A program made the translations under genes and the position numbers. A stretch of DNA of 45,135 nucleotides from Bog-756 sp036513075 (GTDB taxonomy: Bacteria; Actinomycetota; Acidimicrobiia; Acidimicrobiales; RAAP-2): positions 1 to 45,135 of the forward strand of contig DATBZS010000089.1 of assembly GCA_036513075.1 (NCBI GenBank), written 5' to 3'. How positions within the stretch are numbered: the first letter of the stretch is position 1; the number at the start of each line of letters is the position of its first letter. Shown here one piece after another: positions 1 through 11,383 of the stretch. Below the pieces are notes generated by a model. The model was not told the origin of the DNA. It ran no database searches and saw only the letters and a list, made by a program, of their open reading frames with translations.

Positions 1-1235
<1,235 letters not shown>

Positions 1236-1241
1236 CACTCC

Positions 1242-1247
1242 AGCCTA
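1242..1247 (-). promoter_or_regulatory. Putative -10 (TAGGCT) for leaderless lhr
   Basis: TAGGCT on the minus strand fits actinobacterial TANNNT and ends 6 nt before the GTG at 1235. Transcription would then start at or within a base or two of the start codon. Confidence 0.5.
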
Positions 1248-1379
1248 CGGGTGTCACAGTCCGGCGCACCCGCCGGGCGGAATGTTCTCCAGGGCTGCGC
1301 CGTCGCCAATTTCGGGAGAGTGGGAACGACCCGGATAGGGGCGGGCCGGCTTCTCGATGATGGTTGGGAGGGAGCAGGT

Positions 1380-2285
1380 ATGAAAGCAGTGCAGTTTGAC
1401 CAGTACGGCGGTATCGATGTCCTGCACGTGGCGGAGGTTCCCCTACCCGAGCCGACGGCCGGACAGGTGCTCGTCGAAGTCAGAGCGGCGTCGATCAATC
1501 CCGGTGAGGCGAAGATCCGCCAGGGGCTGTTCCATGAGAACTGGCCGGCGACATTCCCCTCAGGTCAAGGATCTGATTTGGCCGGAACAGTCACCGAGGT
1601 GGCCCCCGGAGTGGCGGATTTCACCATCGGAGACGAAGTACTCGGCTTCACGGACGAACGCGCCAGCCAAGCCGAGTATGTGATCGTCGAGGCGCAGAAC
1701 CTCACGCCGAAGCCGACATCGGTGTCGTGGGAGGTCGCAGGCTCGTTGGGCATCGCGGGAAGCACGGCCTATGCCTCGGTGCGAGCCGTATCCCTGGGGC
1801 CGGGTGACGTGGTTGCCGTTTCAGGCGCTGCGGGCGGCGTGGGTTCAGTGGCCGTCCAGCTGGCCAAGCGGTCTGGATCAGACGTGATAGGCATCGCCAG
1901 CCCGGCCAACCACGAGTGGCTGACCGATCATGGGATCCGACCCCTCGCCTACGGTAAGGGCCTGGCAAGCGAGTTGGAGACAGCCGGCATCGACGCGTTC
2001 ATCGACACCCACGGCGTCGGCTATGTACAGCTGGCGATCGAGCTGGGCGTCGTCCCCGAGCGGGTCCAGACCATCGCCGACTTCGCAGCGGTCCGAACAT
2101 ACGGTGTGAAGTCTGAGGGAGCCAGCACGGCGATGACCGCAGCGGTCCTCGCTGAACTCGCTGGATTGGTGGCGTCCGGTGATCTGGACATTCCTGTGAC
2201 GACCTATCGGCTTGACGACGTCCGCACCGCGTTCCAGCAGTTGGAGGCGGGGCATACGCGCGGCAAGATCGTGTTGATGCCCTGA
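1380..2285 (+). CDS. NADP-dependent quinone oxidoreductase-type MDR protein
   Basis: A 301-residue medium-chain dehydrogenase/reductase of the zinc-free quinone oxidoreductase type. The N-terminal GroES-like domain begins MKAVQFDQYGGIDVL and runs to about residue 125. A Rossmann domain follows with VSGAAGGVGSVAVQLAK, the AxxGxxG nucleotide-binding loop of NADPH-using QOR enzymes. The Cys/His ligands of zinc alcohol dehydrogenases are absent from the usual places. The ATG at 1380 is preceded by GGGAGGGAG (1366-1374). An upstream in-frame extension to 1113 runs through the lhr promoter region and has no family similarity. Substrate unknown; probably reduction of an enone or quinone. The next gene, an aldo/keto reductase, points the same way after 161 bp. 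Confidence 0.9.
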   Translation: MKAVQFDQYGGIDVLHVAEVPLPEPTAGQVLVEVRAASINPGEAKIRQGLFHENWPATFPSGQGSDLAGTVTEVAPGVADFTIGDEVLGFTDERASQAEYVIVEAQNLTPKPTSVSWEVAGSLGIAGSTAYASVRAVSLGPGDVVAVSGAAGGVGSVAVQLAKRSGSDVIGIASPANHEWLTDHGIRPLAYGKGLASELETAGIDAFIDTHGVGYVQLAIELGVVPERVQTIADFAAVRTYGVKSEGASTAMTAAVLAELAGLVASGDLDIPVTTYRLDDVRTAFQQLEAGHTRGKIVLMP

Positions 2286-2308
2286 CCGCTCCAGTCGCTG
2301 CTCTCCGG

Positions 2309-2330
2309 GTACTGAGTGTCGAGGCAGTAC
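2309..2330. promoter_or_regulatory. Inverted repeat upstream of the aldo/keto reductase
   Basis: GTACTG and CAGTAC form 6-bp arms around a 10-base centre. It lies between two co-directional oxidoreductase genes, about 117 bp before the second. It could be an operator or a weak hairpin; no U-tract follows, so an intrinsic terminator is unlikely. Confidence 0.3.
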
Positions 2331-2446
2331 GTGCACGACCGATCCTGGTGGCGACGCGGCCTCTGGTGTGCATCGTGCGATGGGGACTCGCTCATCCCGG
2401 CCGGACGTGCTTTTGTTGGATGCAGAGCGAGAGAAGAGGAACAACC

Positions 2447-3424
2447 ATGAGGCATGTCACCTTGGGATCCCTGGACGTCGGCCGGATCGGGCTGGGCTGC
2501 ATGGGCATGTCGGCCGCGTACACCGGAGCCGGGAGCGACGACGCCGAGTCGATCCGCACCATCCATCGGGCGCTCGATTCTGGAGTCACTCTCATCGACA
2601 CCGCCGAGATCTACGGCCCTTTCACCAACGAGGAGCTCGTCGGCCGGGCCATCCAGGGTCGGCGCGACGAGGTGGTACTGGCCACAAAGTTCGGCTTCGT
2701 GTCCCACGCCGGTGGTGGTCCTGGCCACCTCGACAGCAGTCCGGCCAACATCCGCACCGCCATCGAGGGCTCGCTGTCGCGGCTGGGTACCGACCGCGTG
2801 GATCTCTACTACCAGCACCGGGTCGACCCGAAGACCCCGATTGAGGACACCGTCGGGGCGCTTGCCGAGCTCGTAGCCGAAGGAAAGGTACGCCACGTCG
2901 GTCTCTCCGAGGCCTGGGTGGAGACCATCCGACGCGCCCATGCCGTCCATCCCGTGACCGCCCTGCAGTCCGAGTACTCGTTGTGGACCCGGGACCCCGA
3001 GGACGAGGTCTTTCCGGTCCTCCGCGAGTTGGGCATCGGATTCGTGCCCTACTCGCCCCTGGGCCGCGGCTTCCTGACCGGGGCGGTCCGGACGATCGAC
3101 GACCTGGCCGACGACGATTCGCGCCGCAACAACCCCCGCTTCATCGGTGAGAACTTCGAGCGCAACCTCCGCATCGCCGACGAGGTCGTCGATGTCGCTC
3201 TGGAGGTCGATGCGACACCGGCCCAGGTGGCCCTGGCTTGGACCCTGGCCCATGGCGACCACATCGCCCCGATCCCCGGCACCAAGCGGGTCTCCCGGGT
3301 CGAGGAGAACATCGCAGCCGACGACGTCGTGCTGACGCCTGTGCAGATTGCCCGGCTCGATGCACTTCCCGTGGCGGCCGGTGACCACCACAGCGAAGCT
3401 CAGATGCGGCTGCTCGATCGTTGA
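2447..3424 (+). CDS. Aldo/keto reductase
   Basis: A 325-residue TIM-barrel aldo/keto reductase, related to the actinobacterial oxidoreductases annotated as pyridoxal reductase or YajO/Tas-like. The catalytic tetrad is readable: Asp51 and Tyr56 in DTAEIYGPF, Lys81 in LATKFGF and His124 in YYQHRVD. The C-terminal NADPH-binding stretch IPGTKRVSRVEENIAA is present. The ATG at 2447 follows GAGAAGAGGAAC, a usable ribosome binding site; a longer in-frame start at 2348 adds 33 residues with no family similarity. It probably reduces an aldehyde or ketone with NADPH. Substrate cannot be told from sequence. Confidence 0.93.
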   Translation: MRHVTLGSLDVGRIGLGCMGMSAAYTGAGSDDAESIRTIHRALDSGVTLIDTAEIYGPFTNEELVGRAIQGRRDEVVLATKFGFVSHAGGGPGHLDSSPANIRTAIEGSLSRLGTDRVDLYYQHRVDPKTPIEDTVGALAELVAEGKVRHVGLSEAWVETIRRAHAVHPVTALQSEYSLWTRDPEDEVFPVLRELGIGFVPYSPLGRGFLTGAVRTIDDLADDDSRRNNPRFIGENFERNLRIADEVVDVALEVDATPAQVALAWTLAHGDHIAPIPGTKRVSRVEENIAADDVVLTPVQIARLDALPVAAGDHHSEAQMRLLDR

Positions 3425-3444
3425 CGGGATCGGCTAGCCCCGTC
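3423..3444 (+). terminator. Possible terminator hairpin after the aldo/keto reductase
   Basis: GACGGG pairs with CCCGTC around 10 bases that themselves contain the palindrome GGCTAGCC. The stem overlaps the stop codon and lies between convergent genes. There is no U-run, so this is a weak call. Confidence 0.3.
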
Positions 3445-3554
3445 GGAGATGTCGGCGGTGCGCGCCCGTTCGGCGGACGGTCGAGTCGGCCTAGCGGTCA
3501 TCAGTTGACCCTGGTGTCGGACCTTCACGTCATTCCCGCTGGAGGCCCCGACCG

Positions 3555-3959
3555 TCATGGGGCGACCAGGGCATCGGTCAGGGCGTCGATGCCGGCCAGT
3601 TTGGCGGCCAGGTCCGCCGTGAGGTGGTGTCGGGCAGCCAGTTCCGTCGGTGACGCGTAGGAGACCGTCGTGGAGTCCCCGTCAGCCCAGATCAGCACCT
3701 TCAGCGGAAGATCGAGAGCGGCATGGGGGGCTGCGGCCATGACCGGCGTGCCCGCCACCGGACTCCCGAACAGCACCAGGACGGTCTCGCGCAGGTCGAG
3801 GCCCACCCGGCGGGCTTCATCGGACTGGTCGATGACGGCGAACAGCCGCATCCCTCGGGCGGTGACGATCTCGGTGAGGCGCGAGACGGTCTCGGCCACC
3901 GTCCGGGGACTGCGTTTGTCGACCACATCGGGTTCGTCCCGGTCGGTTGGTTCGGGCAT
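3555..3959 (-). CDS. DUF302 family protein
   Basis: A 134-residue protein whose core, from about residue 17 onward, matches DUF302: TVAETVSRLTEIVTARGMRLFAVIDQ, then a DLRETVLVLFGSPVAGTPVM stretch, a PLKVLIWAD strand and a C-terminal helical region. The family is small, soluble and of unknown function. The start at 3959 is set by a near-perfect Shine-Dalgarno, AAGGAGGT (3965-3972), five bases before ATG. Longer in-frame starts up to 4145 add low-complexity Arg-rich sequence overlapping the divergent trmH promoter and are rejected. It is one of the few genes here with a strong Shine-Dalgarno rather than a leaderless-type start. No operon partner. Confidence 0.82.
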   Translation of the reverse strand: MPEPTDRDEPDVVDKRSPRTVAETVSRLTEIVTARGMRLFAVIDQSDEARRVGLDLRETVLVLFGSPVAGTPVMAAAPHAALDLPLKVLIWADGDSTTVSYASPTELAARHHLTADLAAKLAGIDALTDALVAP

Positions 3960-4123
3960 AGTCGACCTCCTTATAGGAACCGGGTTGAGCGGATTCCGGA
4001 TCCCGACCGATGGTGTGGATCTCCGATGCCAGCGGCTCATCGAATCGTAGGCTGTGTCCGATCTCGTGACCGGCGGATGGCGCCGGACTCTGCGGTCGCC
4101 CTGCCCGGAGGTGGTCCGTTCCC

Positions 4124-4129
4124 TAGGGT
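4124..4129 (+). promoter_or_regulatory. Putative -10 (TAGGGT) for leaderless trmH
   Basis: TAGGGT is followed by exactly 6 nt and then the GTG start at 4136, with no Shine-Dalgarno between. This is leaderless geometry. Confidence 0.55.
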
Positions 4130-4135
4130 GACTGG

Positions 4136-5047
4136 GTGGATCCACCAGGAGGCGACCAGACGGAGACGTTGGCGGCGGGCCCCCTGGTGATGATCGACGA
4201 CCTCGACGATCACCGGCTCGCGGAGTACCGGGACCTGAACGAGCCGGCCGCCCGCCGCCGGCTCGAGAAGGCGTTGGGCATCATTGTGGTCGAGGGCCGG
4301 GTGGCCGTCCGCCACCTGCTCGACAGCGACCTCTGCGTCCGGTCCCTCCTGGTCGACGACCACCAGGTGACCTTGGCCGCCGACCTGGTCCTTGCCGTCC
4401 AGAACGTAGGTGCGTCCGTGTTCGTTGTGCCCCGTGGCCGGATGGCCTCGCTGGTCGGGTTCCGGCTCCACCGCGGCGTGGTGGCCGTAGCCGAACGGCC
4501 ACCCGACGCCGACCCCGACCAGGTACTGATTGCTGCCGCCGGCCACGCCGTGCCGGGTGGGGGACCGCCGCTGGTAGCCGTTCTGGAGGGCCTCAACGAC
4601 CCCGAAAACATCGGCGCCCTGTTCCGCAACGCCGCCGCCTTCGGGGTTGCGGCCGTGCTTCTCGACCCGACCTGCTCGGATCCCCTCTACCGGCGTGCCG
4701 TCCGGGTCTCGGTCGGCCATGCGCTCCACCTGCCCTTCGCCCGGCTCGACCCGTGGCCGGAAGGCTTGACCCGGGTGCGATCCGCCGGATTCGTGGTCTG
4801 CGCACTGGCCCCCCACCCGGTCGGTCGACCAACTGTCGCCCTGCACGAACTGCATGACCACCTCGAAGCGCGACGGCCACGGCCCGCCGGGGTCGCCCTG
4901 CTCGTAGGTGCCGAGGGGCCGGGACTGTCATCGGCAGCCCTGGCCGCGGCCGACGTGGTGGTCTCCATCCCCATGGCGCCCGGGGTCGACTCCCTCAACG
5001 TGGCGACAGCCGCAGCAGTGGCCTTTAATCGTCTGTCGGTCCCCTGA
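4136..5047 (+). CDS. TrmH/SpoU family RNA 2'-O-methyltransferase
   Basis: A 303-residue SPOUT methyltransferase that would methylate ribose 2'-OH in tRNA or rRNA using S-adenosylmethionine. The N-terminal region (about 40-115, with VVEGRVAVRHLL) resembles the SpoU substrate-binding domain. All three trefoil-knot motifs are present: NDPENIGALFRNAAAFGV near 152-169 with the catalytic Asn-Arg region, LLVGAEGPGLS near 259-269, and IPMAPGVDSLNVATAAAVA near the C-terminus. It is a stand-alone gene divergent from the DUF302 gene. The GTG start lacks a ribosome binding site but fits a leaderless transcript. Whether the target is 23S rRNA (RlmB or TsnR type) or tRNA cannot be decided. Confidence 0.9.
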   Translation: MDPPGGDQTETLAAGPLVMIDDLDDHRLAEYRDLNEPAARRRLEKALGIIVVEGRVAVRHLLDSDLCVRSLLVDDHQVTLAADLVLAVQNVGASVFVVPRGRMASLVGFRLHRGVVAVAERPPDADPDQVLIAAAGHAVPGGGPPLVAVLEGLNDPENIGALFRNAAAFGVAAVLLDPTCSDPLYRRAVRVSVGHALHLPFARLDPWPEGLTRVRSAGFVVCALAPHPVGRPTVALHELHDHLEARRPRPAGVALLVGAEGPGLSSAALAAADVVVSIPMAPGVDSLNVATAAAVAFNRLSVP

Positions 5048-5110
5048 GCGGGACAGTCGACAGGCGTCGTCAAGGCTGGGGCGCCCTTCGGGCTCCCGAT
5101 CGGGGCCGTC

Positions 5111-5116
5111 TATCGT
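5111..5116 (+). promoter_or_regulatory. Putative -10 (TATCGT) for isocitrate dehydrogenase
   Basis: TATCGT lies 38 nt before the GTG at 5155. It would give a leader of about 30 nt that carries the GGAG ribosome binding site at 5146-5149. Confidence 0.4.
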
Positions 5117-5154
5117 TGTGGCGACCCCGACCGCCCACCGACGACGGAGCAGGC

Positions 5155-7374
<2,220 letters not shown>

Positions 7375-7411
7375 CGGTGAGGATCAGTCCCGCGGTCCGG
7401 GTGGCGGGTGG

Positions 7412-8686
7412 TCAGGCACCCAGCTCGTCCAACCGGGCCCGCAGGAACTCCCGCTCGACGGTGTTGTCGGTCAGATCGAAGGCCGCCTGATAGGCGGCGC
7501 GGGCCTCGTCGGTCCGTCCGAGACGGCGGAGCAGATCGGCCCGGGCCGAGGGAAGGTAGGCGTAAGACGCCAACTCGGGCTCGGTGGCCAGCTCGTCAAG
7601 GGCCTTGAGTCCGACTTCGGGCCCTTCGGCGAACCCCAGGGCCACGGCCCGGTTGAGGGCCACCACCGGCGACGGCCAGATGACGACCAGGAGGTCGTAG
7701 AGGCCGACCAGCTCGGACCAGTCTGTGGCCGACCACGTCGGCGCCTCAGCATGGACTGCGGCGATGGCCGCCATGAGGGCGAACCGGCCGGGTGGGCGGC
7801 GCTGCAGCGCCTCGCGCACCAGGTCGAGGCCCTCGGTGATCTCGGCCGCGTCCCACTGGCTCCGGTCCTGCTCCGACAGGAGCGACAAGGAGCCATCGGC
7901 CGCCAACCGGGTGGTCCGGCGGGCGTGGGTGAGCAGGATGAGGCCGAGCAACCCGGCCACGTCGGCGTCGTCGGGCAGGAGGGTGCGCAGCATCCGAGCC
8001 AGGTAGAGCGCCTGACTGACCAGGTCGGTGCGGACGAGGTCGGTCCCGACCGGTGCCGTATGCCCGGTGGTGAATACCAGGTGCACCACGTCGAGCACGG
8101 TGCCGACCCGCTCGGGCAGCTCGTCGAGCCCGGGCACCCGATAGGGGATGTGGGCGGCGGCGATCTTCTTCTTGGCCCGGGTCAGGCGGGCGGCCATGGT
8201 GGACTCCTGGACGAGGAACATCCGGGCCACCTCGCCGGTGGTCAGCCCGCACACCAGGCGGAGGGTGAGGGCCACTTGGGCCTCGGGCGCGAGCGCGGGG
8301 TGGCAGCACGTGAAGATGAGTCGGAGCCGGTCGTCGCTGATCTCGGGGAGCCCGTCCGCCTCGATGTCTTCGGCGTCACCGTCGGCCGTGGCGGCCGCGT
8401 TCTCGGCCAGCTCGGGAAGGCGCCGGTCATGGGCTGCCCGGCGTCGTAGCACGTCGATACCTCGCCGCCGGGCGACTGTCGTAAGCCAGGCGGCCGGCCG
8501 GTCGGGGACGCCCTGGGTCGGCCAGGTGGTGAGTGCCCGGGCATACGCGTCCTGAACGCACTCCTCGGCCACGTCGATGTCGCCGGTGACCCGCACCGTC
8601 GCGGCGAGCACGAAGGCCCACTCACGACGGTGCGCGTCGGCGACGGCCGCTTCGACGGTTGCGTCCACCGGGCGACCGGGCCTCAC
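7412..8686 (-). CDS. ECF42-type RNA polymerase sigma factor with C-terminal TPR-like domain
   Basis: A 424-residue extracytoplasmic-function sigma factor. Region 2 spans about 15-85 (EWAFVLAATVRVTGDIDVAEECVQDAYARAL, then PAAWLTTVARRRGIDVLRRR). Region 4 lies near 120-180 (LIFTCCHPALAPEAQVALTLRLVCGLTTGEVARMFLVQESTMAARLTRAKKKI). About 220 further residues form the helical, TPR-like extension typical of ECF42, with PSPVVALNRAVALGFAEG and YLPSARADLLRRLGRTDEARAAYQAA. In that group the extension, not an anti-sigma factor, is thought to control activity. The GTG start at 8686 overlaps the stop of the upstream YCII gene by four bases (GTGA), so the two should be translationally coupled. ECF42 factors are characteristically encoded beside DGPF/YCII proteins, as here. 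Confidence 0.93.
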   Translation of the reverse strand: MRPGRPVDATVEAAVADAHRREWAFVLAATVRVTGDIDVAEECVQDAYARALTTWPTQGVPDRPAAWLTTVARRRGIDVLRRRAAHDRRLPELAENAAATADGDAEDIEADGLPEISDDRLRLIFTCCHPALAPEAQVALTLRLVCGLTTGEVARMFLVQESTMAARLTRAKKKIAAAHIPYRVPGLDELPERVGTVLDVVHLVFTTGHTAPVGTDLVRTDLVSQALYLARMLRTLLPDDADVAGLLGLILLTHARRTTRLAADGSLSLLSEQDRSQWDAAEITEGLDLVREALQRRPPGRFALMAAIAAVHAEAPTWSATDWSELVGLYDLLVVIWPSPVVALNRAVALGFAEGPEVGLKALDELATEPELASYAYLPSARADLLRRLGRTDEARAAYQAAFDLTDNTVEREFLRARLDELGA

Positions 8687-9021
8687 ATCGGGCGGATCGG
8701 ACGGACCTCGACGCCGCCGGACGGCATCGGAATCCCCTTGGCCACGGCAATGGCCTCGTCGAGGTCGGCCGCCTCCACCACGTAGTACCCGCCAAGGGCC
8801 TCCTTGGTCTCGGCGAAGACACCGTCGGTGATGGTGAACCCGCCCGACCCGTCGGCCCGAACAGTGGTGGCGGTGTCGGACGCCTGCAGGGCGTTGCCAC
8901 CGCGCAGCGACGGTCCGTGCTTCTCGGCGAAGCGGATGTGCCCCGCCGTGATCTTCTCCCTCGCGGCATCATCGGTGTCGGCGGACTCGTCTTGGTAGAT
9001 GAGGACCAGGTATTCAGCCAT
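8683..9021 (-). CDS. YCII/DGPF-family protein coupled to ECF42 sigma
   Basis: A 112-residue YCII-related protein: MAEYLVLIYQDE at the start, a central HIRFAEKHGPSLRGGNAL region, TATTVRADG, then ITDGVFAETKEALGGYYVVEAADLDEAIAVAKGIP. The hallmark DGPFAETKE motif reads DGVFAETKE here, with Val for Pro. GGGAG stands about 8 nt before the ATG at 9021, and no sigma-type extension is fused. It is first in a two-gene operon with the sigma factor, with a 4-bp overlap. ECF42-associated DGPF proteins are usually its regulon members or partners. The biochemical role is not established. Confidence 0.9.
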   Translation of the reverse strand: MAEYLVLIYQDESADTDDAAREKITAGHIRFAEKHGPSLRGGNALQASDTATTVRADGSGGFTITDGVFAETKEALGGYYVVEAADLDEAIAVAKGIPMPSGGVEVRPIRPM

Positions 9022-9157
9022 GATGGCTCCCTTCGGTCGACCCGTCCTTCGGGTCGCACTGCCTCTACGACGAACAGACTTAGCCCGAATCGACAGGGCC
9101 GTGCCGACATCAGCCCGTACCTGGCCCGGTGGGTCGGGAGCTGACGGGCTCCAGAGT

Positions 9158-9766
9158 TCAACCGGGGCGGCCAAGGGCCTCGAGGACCAGCACGGCCAGC
9201 TCGTCAGGGTCGGTTGCATGGAGCTCGTCGAACCATCCGAGCGACCGGCCGAGCCCCACGCCGAGCAACGCGGCCACGGCAACCTGGGCCCGCAGCGTCG
9301 GGCGGTCGATGCCGTCCGCGTCGAACTGGGCCGCCACCGGTTGGACGATCCGCCGGACCAGCCGGGCCCGGGCTGCTTCACGGATCTCCGGCGGGGCGTC
9401 GTCCCGGACCAGAGCCTGGAGGATCGGGCCGGGACCCTGCCGGGCGGTGAGGCGAAGGACTACTTCGACCACGTCCTGGAGATCGGCGAACGGCTGATCG
9501 ACACCGGCCGGTTCGTCCCGCTCGTCGTCGGCAAGCCGCTCGGCGGCCACCGCGGCGAGGTAGAGGTCGGCCTTCGAACCGAAGTAGCGGGCGATCAGCG
9601 CCGGGTCCACACCGGCGGCTTCGCCGATTTCGCGGGTGGTAGTCCGCTCGTAGCCCTTACGGCCGAAGAGTTCCTGGGCGGCAGCCAGTAGCGCCTCCTT
9701 GGTCATCAGCGCATTGCGGGTCCGACGAGGTGCCGTGGCCGCGTCGACCGGGGTGGGTGTGGTCAT
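9158..9766 (-). CDS. TetR-family transcriptional regulator
   Basis: A 202-residue TetR regulator. The helix-turn-helix lies near residues 22-70: MTKEALLAAAQELFGRKGYERTTTREIGEAAGVDPALIARYFGSKADLYLA, a canonical TetR_N. The remaining helical domain, with RDDAPPEIREAARARLVRRIVQPVAAQ and GLGRSLGWFDEL, is the variable ligand-binding part. The ATG at 9766 overlaps the stop of the upstream MFS gene by four bases (ATGA), so it is the distal, coupled gene of an MFS-TetR operon. It very likely represses its own operon; a 16-bp inverted repeat overlapping the MFS start is the best operator candidate. Translation could continue in frame far upstream through the MFS gene, but that stretch is a shadow. Confidence 0.92.
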   Translation of the reverse strand: MTTPTPVDAATAPRRTRNALMTKEALLAAAQELFGRKGYERTTTREIGEAAGVDPALIARYFGSKADLYLAAVAAERLADDERDEPAGVDQPFADLQDVVEVVLRLTARQGPGPILQALVRDDAPPEIREAARARLVRRIVQPVAAQFDADGIDRPTLRAQVAVAALLGVGLGRSLGWFDELHATDPDELAVLVLEALGRPG

Positions 9767-11130
9767 GACCGTCGCTCCTCGGGGTCGAGGTCGAGTTCGC
9801 CCGACAGCATGGCGCCGGCCGCCTCGAGGAGTGCCTCCTCTTCCATCCGGGTCTCCAGCGGGTCGTGGCGGGTTTGCTGTGCGCCCGGGGCCGGACCCGG
9901 CCCGTGTGGCCCGGGCAGGACGAAGGCGAGGACGGCTGTGAGCAGGCCGAGGCCGGCCGAGATGATGAGCGCTACTCGGAACCCGTTGACGTCGGGGAAC
10001 GTGGCGCCCGGCTTGGTGTAGGCCAGCAGCACGGCGGCGCCGAAGGCGCTGCCCACCGACAGGCCGATGTTGCGGAGCACCTGGTAGAGCCCGGTGGCGC
10101 TGCCTGTCTCGGACGCGGGGACGGCCCGGACGATGAAGCCGGGCATCGCCGCGAAGGTGAACCCGATGCCGAGACCAACGATGCCCATGGTGACGAACGC
10201 CTGCCACAACGAGCCGTGGTCGAGGGCGAAGTAGGTGGACGAGGCAGCGAACACCACGGCGCCGAGCGGGATCATGCTGCGCACCCCGAATCGACGCTCG
10301 TAGGGGACGAGCAACCGGCTGGCCAGGAAGGTCCCGATCGACAGGGGGACGAGGACGAGGCCCGACACGATCACCGAGGTGCCGAACCCGAACCCTGATG
10401 AGGGGGGGATCTGGACGAACTCCACCACGATCGGCACCACCAGGTACATCGACACGCACATGAGGAACCCGGAGACATCGGCCATCAGCACCGAGCGGTT
10501 GGCCAGATGGTGGAGGTTGACCAACGGGTGGGCCGTCCGGAGCTCGAGGGGCACCCAGGCGACCAGCACCAAGGCGCTGGCCACGATGATCATGAGGGTG
10601 ACGGGGGAAGCCCATCCCCAGGAACCGCCCTCGCTCAGGACCACCGAGACCCCGGTGACGGCCAGGCTGAGCAGCACCGCCCCCCAAGTGTCGAAGGCGA
10701 GAGGCACAGCCTTCGTTTTCGGGGGGAGCACCACCACCGAGCAGGCCAGGGCACCGGCTACCACGATGGCGCCGAACCAGTAGGCGGCGTGCAGGTCCAG
10801 GAGCTGGGCCACCGTCGCCGTGACCGGGTAGCCGAGCCCTGCGCCGATGGCGGTCGACACCGACAGGGTGGCGATGGCCCGGCCGGCTGACACCGGGTCG
10901 AGATTGCGGCGGGCGATGGCCATGTTGACGGGCAATAGCCCGAGACCGACACCCTGCAGGGCCCGGCCGAGCACCAGGACCACGAACGAGGTGGCGACGG
11001 CGGAGAGGATGCAGCCGAGGAGGACGACGCAGAGCGTGGCCACGATGACGTCACGCTGGCGGGCCCCGTCAGCCAGGCGTCCCATCACCGGCGTGGCCAG
11101 GGCTCCGGTCAGCAGCGCGGCGGTGAGCAC
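9763..11130 (-). CDS. MFS drug-efflux transporter (main body; frame broken from its N-terminus)
   Basis: A 455-residue open frame carrying most of a major facilitator exporter of the 14-helix DHA2 (EmrB/QacA) type. It starts inside transmembrane helix 2 (VLTAALLTGALATPVMGRLADGARQRDVI, including motif A GRLADGARQRD). It continues through many hydrophobic segments to a charged C-terminal tail ending LDLDPEERRS. The missing first helix is encoded just upstream in another frame (11131-11275). Removing one base of the AA pair at 11153-11154 would read TYGVTLSTAQWVL and restore a single 504-codon gene, 9763-11275. The true gene is therefore frameshifted, or the sequence has an error. GTG 11130 is unlikely to be a natural start because it deletes helix 1. 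The stop overlaps the TetR start. Confidence 0.85.
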   Translation of the reverse strand: MLTAALLTGALATPVMGRLADGARQRDVIVATLCVVLLGCILSAVATSFVVLVLGRALQGVGLGLLPVNMAIARRNLDPVSAGRAIATLSVSTAIGAGLGYPVTATVAQLLDLHAAYWFGAIVVAGALACSVVVLPPKTKAVPLAFDTWGAVLLSLAVTGVSVVLSEGGSWGWASPVTLMIIVASALVLVAWVPLELRTAHPLVNLHHLANRSVLMADVSGFLMCVSMYLVVPIVVEFVQIPPSSGFGFGTSVIVSGLVLVPLSIGTFLASRLLVPYERRFGVRSMIPLGAVVFAASSTYFALDHGSLWQAFVTMGIVGLGIGFTFAAMPGFIVRAVPASETGSATGLYQVLRNIGLSVGSAFGAAVLLAYTKPGATFPDVNGFRVALIISAGLGLLTAVLAFVLPGPHGPGPAPGAQQTRHDPLETRMEEEALLEAAGAMLSGELDLDPEERRS

Positions 11131-11275
11131 CCACTGGGCGGTGCTGAGGGTGAACGCCGTAGGTGTGGGCGATGGTCGGGATCAGGGGCGCCCCCAGACT
11201 GCTCACGATGGACACCAACAGGCCCACGAAGACGAGGGCGGGGAGGAGGAGGGCGGTGCGCCGGTCGTAAGTCAT
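11131..11275 (-). pseudogene. Frameshifted N-terminus of the MFS transporter
   Basis: Minus-strand frame from ATG 11275 reads MTYDRRTALLLPALVFVGLL, then VSIVSSLGAPLIPTIAHTYGV. This is the classical first transmembrane helix and following loop of DHA2 transporters. After TYGV the frame degenerates (HPQHRPVG), while the neighbouring frame takes up the family sequence at TLSTAQW. The switch lies at about 11150-11158 and needs loss of one base. It could be pseudogenisation, a consensus error, or much less likely programmed frameshifting. Confidence 0.8.
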
Positions 11276-11292
11276 CAGTTGATGACATAGTA
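11271..11292 (-). promoter_or_regulatory. Promoter and operator of the MFS-TetR operon
   Basis: GTCATCA-GT-TGATGAC (11271-11286) is a perfect 7-bp inverted repeat with a 2-bp centre, spanning the ATG at 11273-11275. Directly upstream on the minus strand is TACTAT (11287-11292), a TANNNT -10. Bound repressor would cover the transcription start and start codon. The TetR encoded downstream in the same operon is the natural candidate. Confidence 0.55.
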
Positions 11293-11383
11293 GTGCAACC
11301 AGCGCCTGATCGTGCCACCGGCGCGGGGGTACCCAGGGAAGCGGCGGCGGTTGCCGGGCCAGTTGCCGGTCATACGGCGGCGG

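Noticed and set aside
2371..2382. CATCG-TG-CGATG inverted repeat before the aldo/keto reductase
   Set aside because: Only 5-bp arms in a GC-rich background; expected by chance.
9767..10687. In-frame N-terminal extension of the TetR gene to 10687
   Set aside because: It translates the MFS gene out of frame; TetR homology begins just after ATG 9766, which has an ATGA overlap.
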